Below, one piece after another: positions 38,904 to 51,972 of a DNA stretch of 64,000 nt. Source of the stretch: Phoronis australis (Eukaryota > Phoronida > Phoronidae); NCBI GenBank assembly GCA_002633005.1, contig NMRA01000064.1, positions 478,523-542,522 on the forward strand, written 5' to 3'. Made by a program: the position numbers and the translations under genes. The notes below the pieces were generated by a model. That model saw nothing but the letters and a program-made list of their open reading frames with translations, was not told the DNA's origin and made no database searches. The first letter of the stretch is position 1, and the number at the start of each line of letters is the position of its first letter.

Positions 38904-41900
38904 TCATAGATCCTCCATCTGCTGTTCATTTTCTGAATCACTCAATATTTCTTCCTCCATGTTTTCATCTTCCAAATCTTCCAGTTCACTCTCACCTGCA
39001 TTTTTATAAAAGTAAAATTTGGAATACAAAAAAATTGCCTTTTAAGCATTCCGTTAATCATGAAATACTCCATCAACTACACTTAGTAACAAGAGCCTCA
39101 CAGAGTGTTTATATCCAAAGCGTGTGGCACAGATAAATTGATTGTTACTTTACACTGCCTGACTACTTACCCGGACCAAGTTCAGACACCAGTTCACCGA
39201 TGTGTTTCATCATTGGCCCATCTTCACAGGGAACTTTCTTGTGTAACTGGAATAAAACAGTTACATACAAATCAACTGTTTTCAAAAGATCCACTAAAAT
39301 AGGGACATTTTGTGGCTTACAGTTCTGTATTTTCCATAAAGAATTTTTCTAAATTCCTAACGTGAACTGTGGCGGCCATTTTGCAAGTTCTGCATCAGAA
39401 ATTGAAAACTTTAATTTTTAAATCAAATCATACAGCATTTCAAAATTCATACCATGAGGTCTATTATTTTGGACTTTATTTCATGTATGTACACCTGAAT
39501 GACGTTTTGGGTACCACAAAAACAGTGCTACATTCTGAATATTATGCTTTCTAGTTCAAAAATTCAGACTACCAAACAGAGGGGTGAAGCACTTCCAGCA
39601 TACATGCAGCAGCTTTTGCACAGGACGTTTCCCTAATAACATTTAGAGACATTACAAAAAGTTTACTGATCAATCAACGTCAAAATCTAAGCAAAATATT
39701 ATGGTGGTTGCCATGACATTCCTAGCTCTACATACCCATTATATAACCATTGTATACGCATTTCAAACGCTAAGTAACATATTGCACACACACCTCTAAA
39801 GCCTTCTGCAGGTAGTAGCGAGCGTTGCCTTTGTAATCGTCACCCTGGAGGTAGTTCAACCAACCAATCAGGTACCACGTCTGTACAACCTCGTCATTCT
39901 CATCCAACAAACCCTCCAACACCTCATTCGCCAACTGGAATAGATAAAACTCGGGTTATCTCATTAAGCTTAGCCAGGTTTGTTGACAAGTAACTTTCTA
40001 ATCAACAAAGGACACAAGGCTGAATTTACCTTGCAATCTTAATAGCCACTGACATAGCCACGGTGGGCACATGGGAGCCAAAGAAGTTATTCAGTGTGTG
40101 CATGACTTTGCATAGATAATTTGAATATTCTTCAACACAAAAGTATTACTCACAGTGCGCACGTGAGCGCCCGAGTCCGCGGATAAATGTGTGAACATGA
40201 GCACCTTAATGAACAACTTGTTCACGTCATTTTCCATTGGCTACTTAATCTGTTTCGATATTGTTATTACAAAATCAGAGAGTTCGTGGGCAAATGATGA
40301 GAAGTAAGGTCCAGTTACCTGAGGACAAGGAAAGTAGATTAAAATGTTTTCCTTCCTTAGAGACATTTTAAAAAAATGTATAAGTGACTTTTAAAATAAA
40401 TATGGACAGTTGATAAAAGATCATATTCAAATTAGGTCAGAAATAACTGAACATTACTCCACTGTTTTCAGTTTGTCAAATGGAGACTCAAACTCCTGTG
40501 CTGGATCTATTGAATATCACAAAAAAAAATCACCAAGCGATTTTGAGCAACTGGATGACACTTTAACCTAGGATAAATTTTTTGAAGTTTAAAAATTTGT
40601 AAAAAGATTAAGTATCCAGGAAATGTTTCTGTCATCTGGTTGGGGTGGACACTTTTTAAGCTGAAATGTTTGATTGTGGCTATTCATAGTCAATTCCTTC
40701 CACCCATCTTCCGGTGAACTTATTCGCCAGTTTTTAGCATAAGGAATTTCTTGGAATTTGATTACGGTGTGACGACACCGTCACATGACTGACACTAACT
40801 GGGCAGTTATCCATCTGAGTATGATACAACCAGACGTACCTCGAACTCTTCAAGTTCTATCAAAATCTGTGCAGTTGTTATCCTGGTATTGTATTCCATA
40901 GACACCACCTTACGGAAGACAACAGTAAGTTAGACATACACAATGACACACTGGTGAAATAGACATGTCCTAGACTTTGTTTTCGCTCTCACAGTGGTCT
41001 AAAATAAACTCACAAAATTAAAACGAATGTTTATCAACTTATTAACATAAATGTGTAGCAAAAAAGTGAATGGACACAATAATTTGCTCAATTTCACACT
41101 AAGTAATCTGTGATTTGAAAACCACGGAAATGCCAGAAAATTAGTACACAATTTTTATGCAGATCTTGAAATTATGGTTACCGTTGAAAACTGGAGAATA
41201 AATCCAGTTTTCAGTCAAGTAAAGAACATTGTTTTGAATAGTTTTATGTTTTGAGAATGTTTAAAGTCTTATATAGTAGACATTGGACTCAAGAAATCAA
41301 CATACCACCTGAGTGACTGAGGAGACTTCATACCACATACCTCTACAGGGTCAAATTTATCTTCCTCTATTTTTCCTTCAGCTGCAGCCTTGGCTTGGGG
41401 TAACCATAGCGACACACTCTTCTTTATAGCTTCTCTTGCACCCTTAAAATACAACATGCAAGTCGGCTGAATTACATGATGTCTTTACCACACCTAAATA
41501 GTCGTTTACTCAATCTTTGGCCAAATTTTCAATTATAACAACAAAACAAATGCAAAACATCCCATTCAATGATACAATCATCATCAGAACAATGTCAATA
41601 ATCAGAGAAAGTGACACGCAAAAATGATTCTACGATGATACTTTAGATGCCATGTTGATGACCATTTTTATATTAGGTTTTTGTAATTTATGCAATCTTT
41701 CTAAACTGAAGCATCTTGCCAACATTGTCTGAAACACAATCTCAACACTTGTGTCAAAAATTGATTGTCTCCAAAGAGAATGTGACTCAGTCTCAGGTAA
41801 GAATGTGAGGCAGAAGACCAGAAATTTCTATTCTATGGCAGTTAACTTTTCATAACCTTCCATAATCTTACAATATGTCTCCAAGATGAGCACATTGGCT

Positions 41901-44900
41901 CAAGGATGATCACCAAGGACTAGTCTGGCACCATGATTTGTAATACAATTAGTTTGCCAAGATTTACAGTTTTGCAAATGTTTTAGCAACGCAAGAAAAC
42001 ACGAATTAAACAGTCAAATGCAAGCATGGCAGACGACACTTGAAGCAGCCATGTTGTGCGATGTTGTGCCTTGTTGTGCGATGTTGTGCCTTGTTGTGCC
42101 ATGCTGCGTCACCACAAGAAACCAGCAAGACTGGCTGTTACCAGTAGTTTTGAACATTCACCAGCAGTGGTTAAAACGCTACACTGAATAGAACATTAAT
42201 GTGTGTGGGTTCTGTTGTTAACTGTTTGAATTAACCATGGAATCTCGAGGTGACACAGGCTAAAAGTCCAGTAGGAACTAAATATAAGCGTATCATTATT
42301 CAAGGTATGGTTTAATGAAGTTGATATCCTTGAAATCCCAGGGTAGCGTTTACGACAATCAAGTATCTAGTCTGGCATATTTGATACTGACCCAGATAGA
42401 AAGTATAGCAAAACTATTAATTGCTCTTCCAGTTCTTCACAGTTCACTCAATTGTGATTATCTGTGCAACACAAGAAGCGCTCTAAACAAAGGGAGATAA
42501 TTACCTCTTTATTTTCTTTTAACATCAGGAAACTAGCATGCAACTGATGTGCCTCAGGATTACCAGGGTCAGAAGTCAACGACAGCTCAATGTTGTTTTT
42601 ACATCTCTCTTCAGCTTCATCATCAAAACTAAAAACGACAACAAAACAAAAATGAGAATAAAAACCAGTGTTGTCCTATCAATCCTTTGAAGCAGCAATA
42701 AACATGTGTTCTGCCAAAGAAACTGAATTTCGATTCAGACCACTTATTGCTATAAAATTGATCTGTACATACTTTACACACAAAAAGACATTTTTATCTT
42801 GTAGGGAACAGACAGTCCGCTATTTCTCAAGACTTTGCTCAGCAAACAAAAAAAAAACTGTGCGACAAGTTACCTTCTAGAGCCTCGTCTCAAGGAACAA
42901 AATAAAACTGTGTGATAATGTTACTTTGTAGAGCCTCATCTCAAGAAATAACTGTCTCTTCTTTCAGGCCCAGCACTTATCTTGACTAAGAAACAATTTG
43001 AGATCAATTTTGTAACGGTAAGTGGTCTAAATCGAAAAATGTCTGTGACGGAAGGCAGACCCATGTACCACGAAAACAGACTTAGCTAAGACAAAGACAA
43101 ATCTTATATTTCAATTGATTTCAATTGTGTGGCAAACTTTGATCAGCTACATTCAGGCATTTTGATTTTTGTCGATATGAACACAGATTTCTCTTTAGCA
43201 GTCAATGAAATTGTGCACTTATTTTGCGGGAGGGAACAACATGTTATATTATTTTCGTTTCCTTTAAACAACGGATATATTGGGCATCTGGAATAACTTG
43301 GTACGTATTTTTTAAATGTATTTCAATGTCTGGTCTCAGTTGTTTGAGGGAAAATTAAAATCTATGACAGTAACAGTATAATGTTCAAACATGAAGTTGG
43401 TTTAGGTTTTTAGAAATACATACTCATAGCAAACAATGATAATTTCCCCAAAATGGCGGTTCTCATGATTGTTATCACTTCTGTGATGTCTTTTAAGACA
43501 AAGGCCTGAATTCAGATTTTTCACTTACCGAGAATTTATAAAACAAATATTTTGCTTGGAATCATTTATTGAAGCTTCAGCTTTTCTGATGACCAAATTA
43601 TTTGTAATGACTAACCTACGAAAGAACATTTCTTCCACTGGAAACTGATGCAGTATGTTAATACGATTGGAAAAGTATACAACAAACCACTTGTATGTTT
43701 GCAAGGTTAAGAATATTCAGGTTCAACAAGAAATTACTAACTTGGTGATTTTTGTAAGAGAAACTGAAGTTTCTTACCAGCAATCTGTCATGTAAAGTTC
43801 TGCTGCTGATAGGTAGGCAGACGATATGTCTCGTGGTGTGACATCATCAGGACATGGTGCTGAAGCTGAGCTCTGTGAAATAAAAAAGGCAACCTTATTG
43901 ACAAAACAAATTCAAAACTCACCGGAAATTTTTATTTTATGTAGTACTACATCACTTGGGAGGTCCAAGATATAGACTTTTACAGATGAAGTGAACATTT
44001 CCTTAAAACAAGAAACAAGAGCAAAGCAAAGCGTTGAAATGCACCCACGAAATGCACCGCAAACGGTGTGCTTCTTGTTTATTTGTATCATAAAAACGAC
44101 CACTAGACGGTGCAAAACGCCCAATCCATCTGCAAATGGAACACGCCATTGTTTCTTCAATTAAGAAAGCTATTTACTAAAATTTCATAAAAATCTGACA
44201 AAGAAGTTCAGAGAATCAAAATTAAACAGAAAAAATGAAACTGTCACTAGGGGGCACAGCGTCCGCCTGAAAGTTGTAATCTATTGTTAGCTTCCTAAAA
44301 ATACACTTACTGAATTTAATAAAGATTCGGCAGTGGGTTTAGGAGATACAGCTATGGGCGCAAAAAAACAAAACCACCACTAGGAGGAGCCACAGTAGTT
44401 GATGTCGTCATCCTCAACAGTCCTCTTCACACTGAACATATACTCCAATTTTCAAAATCATTCATAGAATCGTTTGGTAGACTCGAAAACAGTAAAAATG
44501 GACATTAGGTGGCGCAAAATACCTCGAATCTATCTGAAAATGACAGGATAACGTCACTTCTCCAATAGATGCCTATATTTCAAACTTTATGGAACTCCGT
44601 TGAGGACCTTTGAATATACAGAGATAAACGTAAAAAACTAAAATTGCCACTAGGGGGCACACTGGTGAAAAAATTTGTGCGAAAGTCATCGTCGTCGTCC
44701 GTTGTCAACATCATATAAATGCACTAATATCTAGTTCTGTGCTAATATGTATAAAGCGGAGATTTGGTTTCTATTAATGTGCGACTTATTTGACTTCAGC
44801 AGTTAACGTGGGCAAATNNNNNNNNNNNNNNNNNNNNNNNNNNNNNNNNNNNNNNNNNNNNNNNNNNNNNNNNNNNNNNNNNNNNNNNNNNNNNNNNNNN

Positions 44901-47900
44901 NNNNNNNNNNNNNNNNNNNNNNNNNNNNNNNNNNNNNNNNNNNNNNNNNNNNNNNNNNNNNNNNNNNNNNNNNNNNNNNNNNNNNNNNNNNNNNNNNNNN
45001 NNNACTAAAAACGACAACAAAACAAAAATCAGAATAAAAACCAGTGTTGTCCTATCAATCTTTTGAAGTATCAATCTTTTGAAGCAGCAATAAACACGTG
45101 TTCTGTCAAAGAAACTGAATTTCGATTCAGACCACTTATTGCTATAAAATTGATCTGTACTTACTTTACACACAAAAAGACATTTTGATCTTGTAGGGAA
45201 CAGACAGTCCCCTATTTCTCAAGACTTTGCTCAGCAAACAAAAAAAAAACTGTGTGACAAGTAACCTTCTAGAGCCTCGTCTCAAGGAACAAAATAAAAC
45301 TGTGTGATAAAGTCACCTTGTAGAGCCTCATCTCAAGAAATAACTAAATAACTGTCTCTTCTTATCAAGTCCAGCACTCACATATTTTAACTAAGAAACA
45401 ATTTGAGATCAATTTCGTAACGGTAAGTGGTCTAAATTGAAAAATGTCTGTGACGGAAGGCAGACACATGTAACAAGGAAACTGACTTAGCTAAGACAAA
45501 TCTTAAATTTCAGTTGATTTCAATCGTGTGGCAAACTTTGATCAGCTACATTCGGGCATTTTGATTTTTGTCAATATGAACACAGATTTCTCTTTAGCAA
45601 TCGATGAAATTGTGCACTTATTTTGCGGGAGGGAACAACATCTCAGATTTTTTTTGGTTTCCTTTAAATAATGAATATATTGGGCATCTGGAATAACTTG
45701 GTACATATTTTTTAAATGGATTTCAATGTCTGGTCTCAGTTGTTTGAGGAAAATAAAAAATCTACGACAGTAACAGTATAATGTTCAAACATGAAGTTGG
45801 TTTAGGTTTTTAGAAATACATACTCATAGCAAACTATGATAATTTCCCCAAAATGGCAGTTCTCATGATTGTAATCACTTCTGTGATGTCTTTTAAGACA
45901 AAGGCCTGAATTCAGATTTTTCACTTACCGAGAATTTAGAAAACAAATATTTTGCTTGGAATCATTTATTGAAGCTTCAGCTATTTTGATGACCAAATTA
46001 TTTGTAGTGACTAATCTATGAAGGAACATTTCTTCCACTGGAAACTGATGCTGTTTGTTAATACGATTGGAAAAGTATACAACAAACCACTTGTATGTTT
46101 GCAAGGTTAAGAATATTCAGGTTCAACAAGAAATTCTAATCACTGAGTTACTAACTTGGTGATTTTTGTAAGAGAAACTGAAGTTTCTTACCAGCAATCT
46201 GTCATGTAAAGTTCTGCTGCTGATAGGTAAGCAGACGATATGTCTCGTGGTGTGACATCATCAGGACATGGTGCTGAAGCCAAGCTCTGTGAAATAAACA
46301 AGGCAACCTTATTGACAATACAAATTCAAAACTCACCGGAAATTTTTATTTTATGTAGTACTACATCACTTGGGAGGTCCAAGATATAGACTTTTACAGA
46401 TGAAGCATTTCCTTAAATCAAGAAACAAGAGCAACGCAGAGCGTTGAAATGCACCCACGAAATGCACCGCAAACGGGTGTGCTTCTTGTTTATTTGTATC
46501 ATAAAAACGACCACTAGAGGGTGCAAAACACCCAATCCATCTGCAAATGGAACACGCCATTGTTTCTTCAATTAAGAAAGCTATTTACTAAAATTTCATA
46601 AAAATCTGACAAAGAAGTTCAGAGAATCAAAATTAAACAGAAAAAAATGAAACTGTCACTAGGGGGCACAGCGTCCGCCTGAAAGTTGTAATCTATTGTT
46701 AGCTTCCTAAAAATACACTTACTGAATTTAATAAAGATTCGGCAGTGGGTTTAGGAGATACAGCTATGGGCGCAAAAAAACAAAACCACCACTAGGAGGA
46801 GCCACAGTAGTTGATGTCGTCATCCTCAACAGTCCTCTTCACACTGAACATATACTCCAATTTTCAAAATCATTCATAGAATCGTTTGGTAGACTCGAAA
46901 ACAGTAAAAATGGACATTAGGTGGCGCAAAATACCTCGAATCTATCTGAAAATGACAGGATAACGTCACTTCTCCAATAGATGCCTATATTTCAAACTTT
47001 ATGGAACTCCGTTGAGGACCTTTGAATATACAGAGATAAACGTAAAAAACTAAAATTGCCACTAGGGGGCACACTGGTGAAAAAATCTGTGCGAAAGTCA
47101 TCGTCGTCGTCCGTTGTCAACATCATATAAATGCACTAATATCTAGTTCTGTGCTAATATGTATAAAGCGGAGATTTGGTTTCTATTAATGTGCGACTTA
47201 TTTGACTTCAGCAGTTAACGTGGGCAAATCCAAACTAGTAAACGCCACCAGTTGAAGCAGAACGTGCAGAACACCGAAAAGCTTAACTTATCAATCATGC
47301 GACTCACCTGTTGAGAGTGAAGTTTCGCCGTCATCAACTCGATGCCCTTCTGGAAGTATTCAGCTGCTTGTGCCCCAGCACACAGCTGGCCGAGGTACAT
47401 GTACTTTGTGTGACCGTCCTCAGGACTCAGTTCAACCATACGATTGAAACACTTGAAGCACAAGTGAAGGAATCTGCTCCAACGTTTTCATTAAAACCAA
47501 GCTGACATTGAAACAGTGATAAAGCATAGGTGGGGAAGATCACTATGGGTGGCACCATAAGCACAGCGCCAACTGGGTGAGAATGGTGAGAAATTGGTGG
47601 GGATTATTGTCTTCCATCCCAAGAGACAACAATCCCAGGTATGCTACAGTATTAAAAGTAATGAACACGCGTCTAACACATTAATTTTCAACTTGCTTTG
47701 AAATGACCTGACACAAAAATTCATGTTTTTTCTGTAAACAATAGTTAGCAGGCTGCCTTCTATGAGCAGGCGACTCATTTGATTTACTAGAATTTCTGAT
47801 TAATTGATCAAAGATTAGATGTTTGAATATCTACAGCAGCAAACGTTCTATGGAAAATATATGTAAGGGACCCTACTGATTTCTGGGAAAATTGGCATGC

Positions 47901-50900
47901 AACAGGCTTTGCTATTATGAAAATAATTGGGGTTTCATCGGTGTGACGTTATTTATGACATCATGACCTTTGCACAATAAGAATTTTACCATATTCCAAT
48001 TTAGAGCAACACATTTAGTTTGTGTGAGACGTTATGACTGACCAGTAATAATATACGAGACTTTCCACGATTTTGATTGGACCAATCACACCATGTTGGT
48101 ATTTGATGGAACACTGACCCTTTTGAAATCATTCACTTTTCCCTGCCTAAAGTCAGGAAAAGTTCAAACTTATCAAAAAGTTAGCTGGAAGTGACAGGTT
48201 GTCATTTCGTGCCAAAAAGCAATATGATAGTTAGCCGACTGGAAACAGGATGGTTCCGTGTTACACCACAGTTACTTGAACACAGTGACTTTCAGACTAT
48301 CAGTCACTAAGACTTGTATAATGGATACATGCTTAGCGGCTTCTGCATCCCCAAACTCTAGACACAGACTTCCAGTGGCCTCCAATGCTTGCAAATTATC
48401 AGGGTCCACTTCCAGTGCCCTCTGTAGAAACTTCTGAGCAACGTCGTAGTTGAACACGTCTATGTTTTCTTCCGCCTATAAATAGAAGATTGTTAATAAC
48501 ATGCCTTACATATAATACCCAAACTTGGCACTGGCAGTGCTTATGAACTCCACTCTTAACAGTTTGACAGAGACAGTTTTCCAAGCGATAGTAAACTGGT
48601 CGTATAGGATTAAATCCTCCTGTTGGACACACACAAACGTGTTCATGTTGTAGTTGGAGGTACAAGACCTAATACTCGACCCAACAGGAAGTACCACTGT
48701 TGTAAACCTATAAGCCTTGAGCATTTCACTCAAATGTATGGTAATGTTACTCCCTCGGCAGACACCAGGAGGCGCCATCAGTACCACGAGATTAGTGCCA
48801 TTGCTTCATTATTGTCGGGATATTGTTGTAAAATGACTTAGGAATACTTTGAAGTGGATGATGAACACCATCAGACATACTGTGTCCAGAGTCTTCATCC
48901 TTTCCTAATCATAAATTAGTCAGTTTGACTGTAAAACTTACTTTGTCTAATAGATCCTTGATAGAATAATTCTCAGAAGTTTTACTAGCAGCAGCATTCT
49001 CTTTGATGGACTTTTTGACTGAAACAAAACAGAGAATCTTAATAAGATAACCTTGATACAAAAGTTTTAAAAATTGCTTATTGTAACCATGCTCTTTAAT
49101 ACTCGAAATCAAACTTACAAAAATCAATTTTGACAATTTCTTTCTGTTTTAGTAGCAAGTCAAGATAAGTGTCCATTATTCTGCACACGAGTACATTATG
49201 CTTCATGTGGATAACTGTCTACTCCTAGCTGGCACTTGACGATACTGCCATAAAGCTGTAAGTTTGAGTCTGAACTCAAAATCTCAACTTTTTACTTGAA
49301 ACCATGGGTTTTTACTAGAGTTTGTGACATGAATCTGTATAAACAATAATATGCTCGAGCACCGAATAACAAACACTTATCTTGATTTCATGTTAAAGTA
49401 AAATGGAACATCTTAAATTAGTATTTTACTTTGAAGATTAGACCGAGGGCCCTGATGCATACTTCAACAGAATCACTGAGCACTAAAAAATGTCAGTCAA
49501 TTATTTAATTTCAAAACAGATAAAAACTAGTTTCTTTTACGCACACATGCACATTCAGTAGTAACCTGTGAGTTATTCAGTCAGTAATACGTATCCATAG
49601 TCATGTTGAGTGGGATAGCTTTGAACGCTGAGTCCCCTTTACCTGCACTTGAGGTCACTTCAGCCAAAACAAAACATTTTGTCCTAACTGATTCAATACT
49701 CTACCAAAGAGTAGTTACTGTAAATAGGTCTACAACTGTGTTTGGTGACACCAGGTCAGAGAGTACTGGAGAGCAAAAACCAAAGATTGCCTACAAATCA
49801 ATGATCCATGTGCCATTTCAATAGCTGGCTACAGGTTTGATTACACAATATGATAGTGAAAACAGCCAAGAGATGTGACGCATGAAAGAAAAGTGGACCC
49901 AGGACAGTAGTGATATTTGACTCAGTATTTTGAACTATGTTAGTGAGTTAGTTAATATTACAATGTGGGCCATGATAACAAGTTAACCATCCATCCTCCC
50001 TTGAGTGGTCACAGCCAAAAGCATTGTATTAATTACAAGGTAAAGGTGGTAATACATATATAGATTATTACATGGCGAAGTCGTTATCTTCAGTTATCTA
50101 GAGCCCGTGTGGATTTTGGAGAATTATAATTCTACAAAATCCACGAGGGCTCTAGATAAGGGGGATAACGACTGAGAACATGTAATAATCTATTTATACT
50201 AAACGAGAAACATTGCAATGAATCGATCTACCTTTCTCGACTCGTCTCGGCTTTGTAACTACTTTCTATGTCATAGGCCCGGGGTCGGAGGTTGTGACCT
50301 TTTAAGAAAAGCCGAGCTATTTTTGTCAAATAATGCGTATACTCGAAACCAATTGAAAATTCAAACAAAATAGAAATGAAGTGAATCTGTAAATTAAAGT
50401 TTAGCAACAATTATAGTTACTACACATTTTATCTCGCCAAGCTTCGACCGGGAAAATACCGTCTGCTAAAGTAGGTTACCACTAGTAACTGACTATAATG
50501 CTCAAGTCAAAGGATCCTAACGACACAATACCCGCATTCAAATTGGAGATCGGTGATTTACAAGTGAGAGAACACGAGAGAAAAATTTCACTGAATTAAA
50601 ATATCGTTTTTATGGAAATTATGCGTCTTGTTTTTCATAGCGTATAAATGTTGGTGCAATGCCCTTTGCTGAACATGTGATTGTTGCGTGTGCTCATTTA
50701 AGTATTCTATTTTCACTCTTGATGACGTCAGCCACTGAGTGGTGTAGTGGTAAAGTCGACAACTCGAAACTCTTGAGGCCCGGGTTCGAGTCCCACCTCG
50801 GTTTCCTGCCAAATTGTTATCTCACTAGTGAGATAACTTTATGAGTTATTACATGGTTGTATCTGCCATTCGAGGCTAATATTGTGGTATAAAAATGTGT

Positions 50901-51020
50901 ATCCAATATATCAACCAGTTCAAACTATTCTAGAATGCACAGTCATTTTTTTAATACGCAGTACTCACCTAAGGCTCTTTTAGCCTTGCGTTTGTCTTTG
51001 GACTTTGCAGAACGCCCCAT
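38904..51020 (-). CDS. ACL4: TPR protein, probable assembly chaperone of ribosomal protein L4 (ACL4-like), complete
   Basis: Eleven minus-strand exons in transcription order: 51020-50969, 49018-48942, 48475-48329, 47451-47308, 46286-46192, 42628-42505, 41442-41341, 40908-40840, 39934-39794, 39246-39171, 38995-38904. All have GT/AG borders and matching phases, giving about 372 residues; yeast Acl4 is of similar length. The N terminus is basic (MGRSAKSKDKRKAK). TPR helices follow (FLQRALEVDPDNLQALEATG; CFNRMVELSPEDG). The stretch KYMYLGQLCAG followed by YFQKGIELM is the family signature. Later repeats include WYLIGWLNYLQGDDYKGNAR. The tail is acidic (SELEDLEDENMEEE), as in ribosomal-protein chaperones. 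In yeast, Acl4 binds newly made uL4 and escorts it to the pre-60S particle; that role is inferred here by homology. Exon 5 also exists as a duplicate at 43872-43778 next to the assembly gap. Confidence 0.88.
42052..42103 (+). repeat. Short tandem repeat, 10-bp period
   Basis: Alternating ttgtgcgatg and ttgtgccttg units, about five copies, in the intron between 41442 and 42505. Confidence 0.8.
43778..43872 (-). CDS. Duplicate of ACL4-like exon 5 (probably the other allele)
   Basis: 95 bp with the same acceptor (CACAG) and donor (TG|GTAAG) as 46286-46192. It encodes SSASAPCPDDVTPRDISSAY where the other copy has SLAS at its start. A length of 95 is not a multiple of 3, so using both copies would break the frame. 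Use one only. Confidence 0.8.
44095..44665 (+). repeat. Dispersed repeat with five CTCF-like motifs (allelic copy)
   Basis: Motifs of the form CCACTAGGGGGCAC start at 44100, 44244, 44377, 44502 and 44647, all in the same orientation and 125-145 bp apart. The block is the allelic copy of 46511-47072. It is related, in inverted orientation, to 56098-56406 and 58788-60620. Confidence 0.6.
44818..45003. other. Assembly gap, 186 N
   Basis: Run of N between the two 2.2-kb copies. The true distance is probably negative, meaning the flanking contigs overlap. Confidence 0.97.
45004..47229. repeat. 2.2-kb direct duplicate right of the gap
   Basis: Second copy of 42628-44817. It continues to the right into exon 4 of the ACL4-like gene at 47308-47451 and carries exon 5 at 46192-46286. 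Confidence 0.88.
46511..47072 (+). repeat. Dispersed repeat with five CTCF-like motifs in an ACL4-like intron
   Basis: Motif starts: 46511 (CCACTAGAGGGTGC), 46656 (TCACTAGGGGGCAC), 46789 (CCACTAGGAGGAGC), 46914 (ACATTAGGTGGCGC) and 47059 (CCACTAGGGGGCAC). All are on the plus strand, 125-145 bp apart. The CTCF core consensus is CCASYAGRKGGC. The intervening sequence (for example gtcatcgtcgtcgtccgttg) belongs to the dispersed family also seen at 58788-60620. Confidence 0.6.
50055..50198. mobile_element. 144-bp near-perfect palindrome (foldback element)
   Basis: The two 72-bp halves are reverse complements with few mismatches, from tatatatagattattacatg at the left to its complement at the right. 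The centre is gaattataattc (50121-50132) with no spacer. It lies in intron 1 of the ACL4-like gene. Probably a snapback MITE; it would form a long hairpin in RNA or a cruciform in DNA. Confidence 0.8.
50731..50802 (+). repeat. tRNA-like sequence, probable tRNA-derived SINE head or pseudo-tRNA
   Basis: gagtggtgtagtggtaaagt matches an A box with D loop, and gggttcgagtccc is a perfect B-box core 40 bp later. A four-pair anticodon stem (ctcg/tgag) is possible, but the loop lacks the T before the anticodon, the T stem has only three good pairs, and the acceptor stem does not close. It is on the strand opposite to the host ACL4-like gene. Confidence 0.5.
50816..50837. repeat. 22-bp perfect palindrome
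   Basis: gttatctcactagtgagata plus ac equals its own reverse complement. It lies 14 bp after the tRNA-like sequence and may belong to the same element. Confidence 0.8.
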
Positions 51021-51972
51021 GACGAACTAAGCTGTCACCTGTCATAAAGACAAAGACATGGAGGTTATTCAACTTCTATTTTTGATAACTGATACATTAA
51101 TTGGACAGATTATGAAGGCATAATGTCGCCAACGGTCAATATTTAGGAGTCAATATTTTTTCATATTGACTGCTTATATATTGACTGCTACTATGGTAAC
51201 ACAAGTGTAATTCCCTTTAAATACTTTTCATGAACTAATGCCGACCTCACCTAGAAAAATTTCTCCAAAATGTTTTGGGTTAAAAATGGTAGCTGCCCAA
51301 ACATAGCCTCCTCCTATGAATTACTAGTGGATGAAACAAAACAAACACTGACTTTCACATTCCGTCAATATATTGGTTTTCACCAATTTTAATGTTAGTT
51401 TTCACCAATTTTAATGTTAGTTTTGCTGATTCAATACTTGAAAGCTGTTCGGCATAATTTGGCTAACACACAAATAGGGTGGGAAACATAATTTTCAGAA
51501 TCAATAGATCGGAAACCTCGATTCGAGGCTCGATTCTAAATCAGTTTTGCGTGACATCACTGAGTGAGACACTTAAAAGATTATATTGGGTGATTACAGA
51601 TAATTATAGGGCTGGGGGAACACTGGAGCGGGTGAACATCAGGACAGGGGAACAAAGTGAAAGGGGAACATCAGTTGAGGAGCATAAAGGAACGTGGGAA
51701 TATAACAGTGTGGAATATAGTCATTAGTGACAATCGTTTCAGTGATTTCAGCATTTCGCCATTTTGTTGTGACACGTGACTTCTGGGTGTGACATACAGC
51801 CAGATAAAGCCCCTTTAAATCGCTTGCGAACTGTTTAGACGCTCAGCTTTCATCCGTGCAACCTTGGGGGAGGCTGGGTTCATTAGTCTCGAATTCATCA
51901 AAATTTTCTGGCTGGAAGGGGGCTATAGTCCCCCCCCCCCAATTTTTTCAGTCCTGCGCTGCTCATGGTCTA

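Larger units (their letters stand above)
42628..44817. repeat. 2.2-kb direct duplicate left of the gap
   Basis: It aligns with 45004-47229 over its whole length with a few percent substitutions and several small indels. It ends at the N run at its right, while the other copy starts immediately after the N run. This is the signature of two allelic contig ends not merged. It contains a second copy of ACL4-like exon 5 (43778-43872). Confidence 0.88.

Noticed and set aside
44790-45173. Open frames across the N run
   Set aside because: They consist mostly of undetermined residues.
42628-47229. Mutually exclusive exon 5 pair in the ACL4-like gene
   Set aside because: Phases would allow it, but the duplicate spans 2.2 kb of intron as well and abuts the gap, so unmerged alleles explain it better.
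50731-50802. Functional tRNA gene
   Set aside because: Acceptor and T stems do not pair properly and the anticodon loop lacks the conserved T; best read as tRNA-derived.
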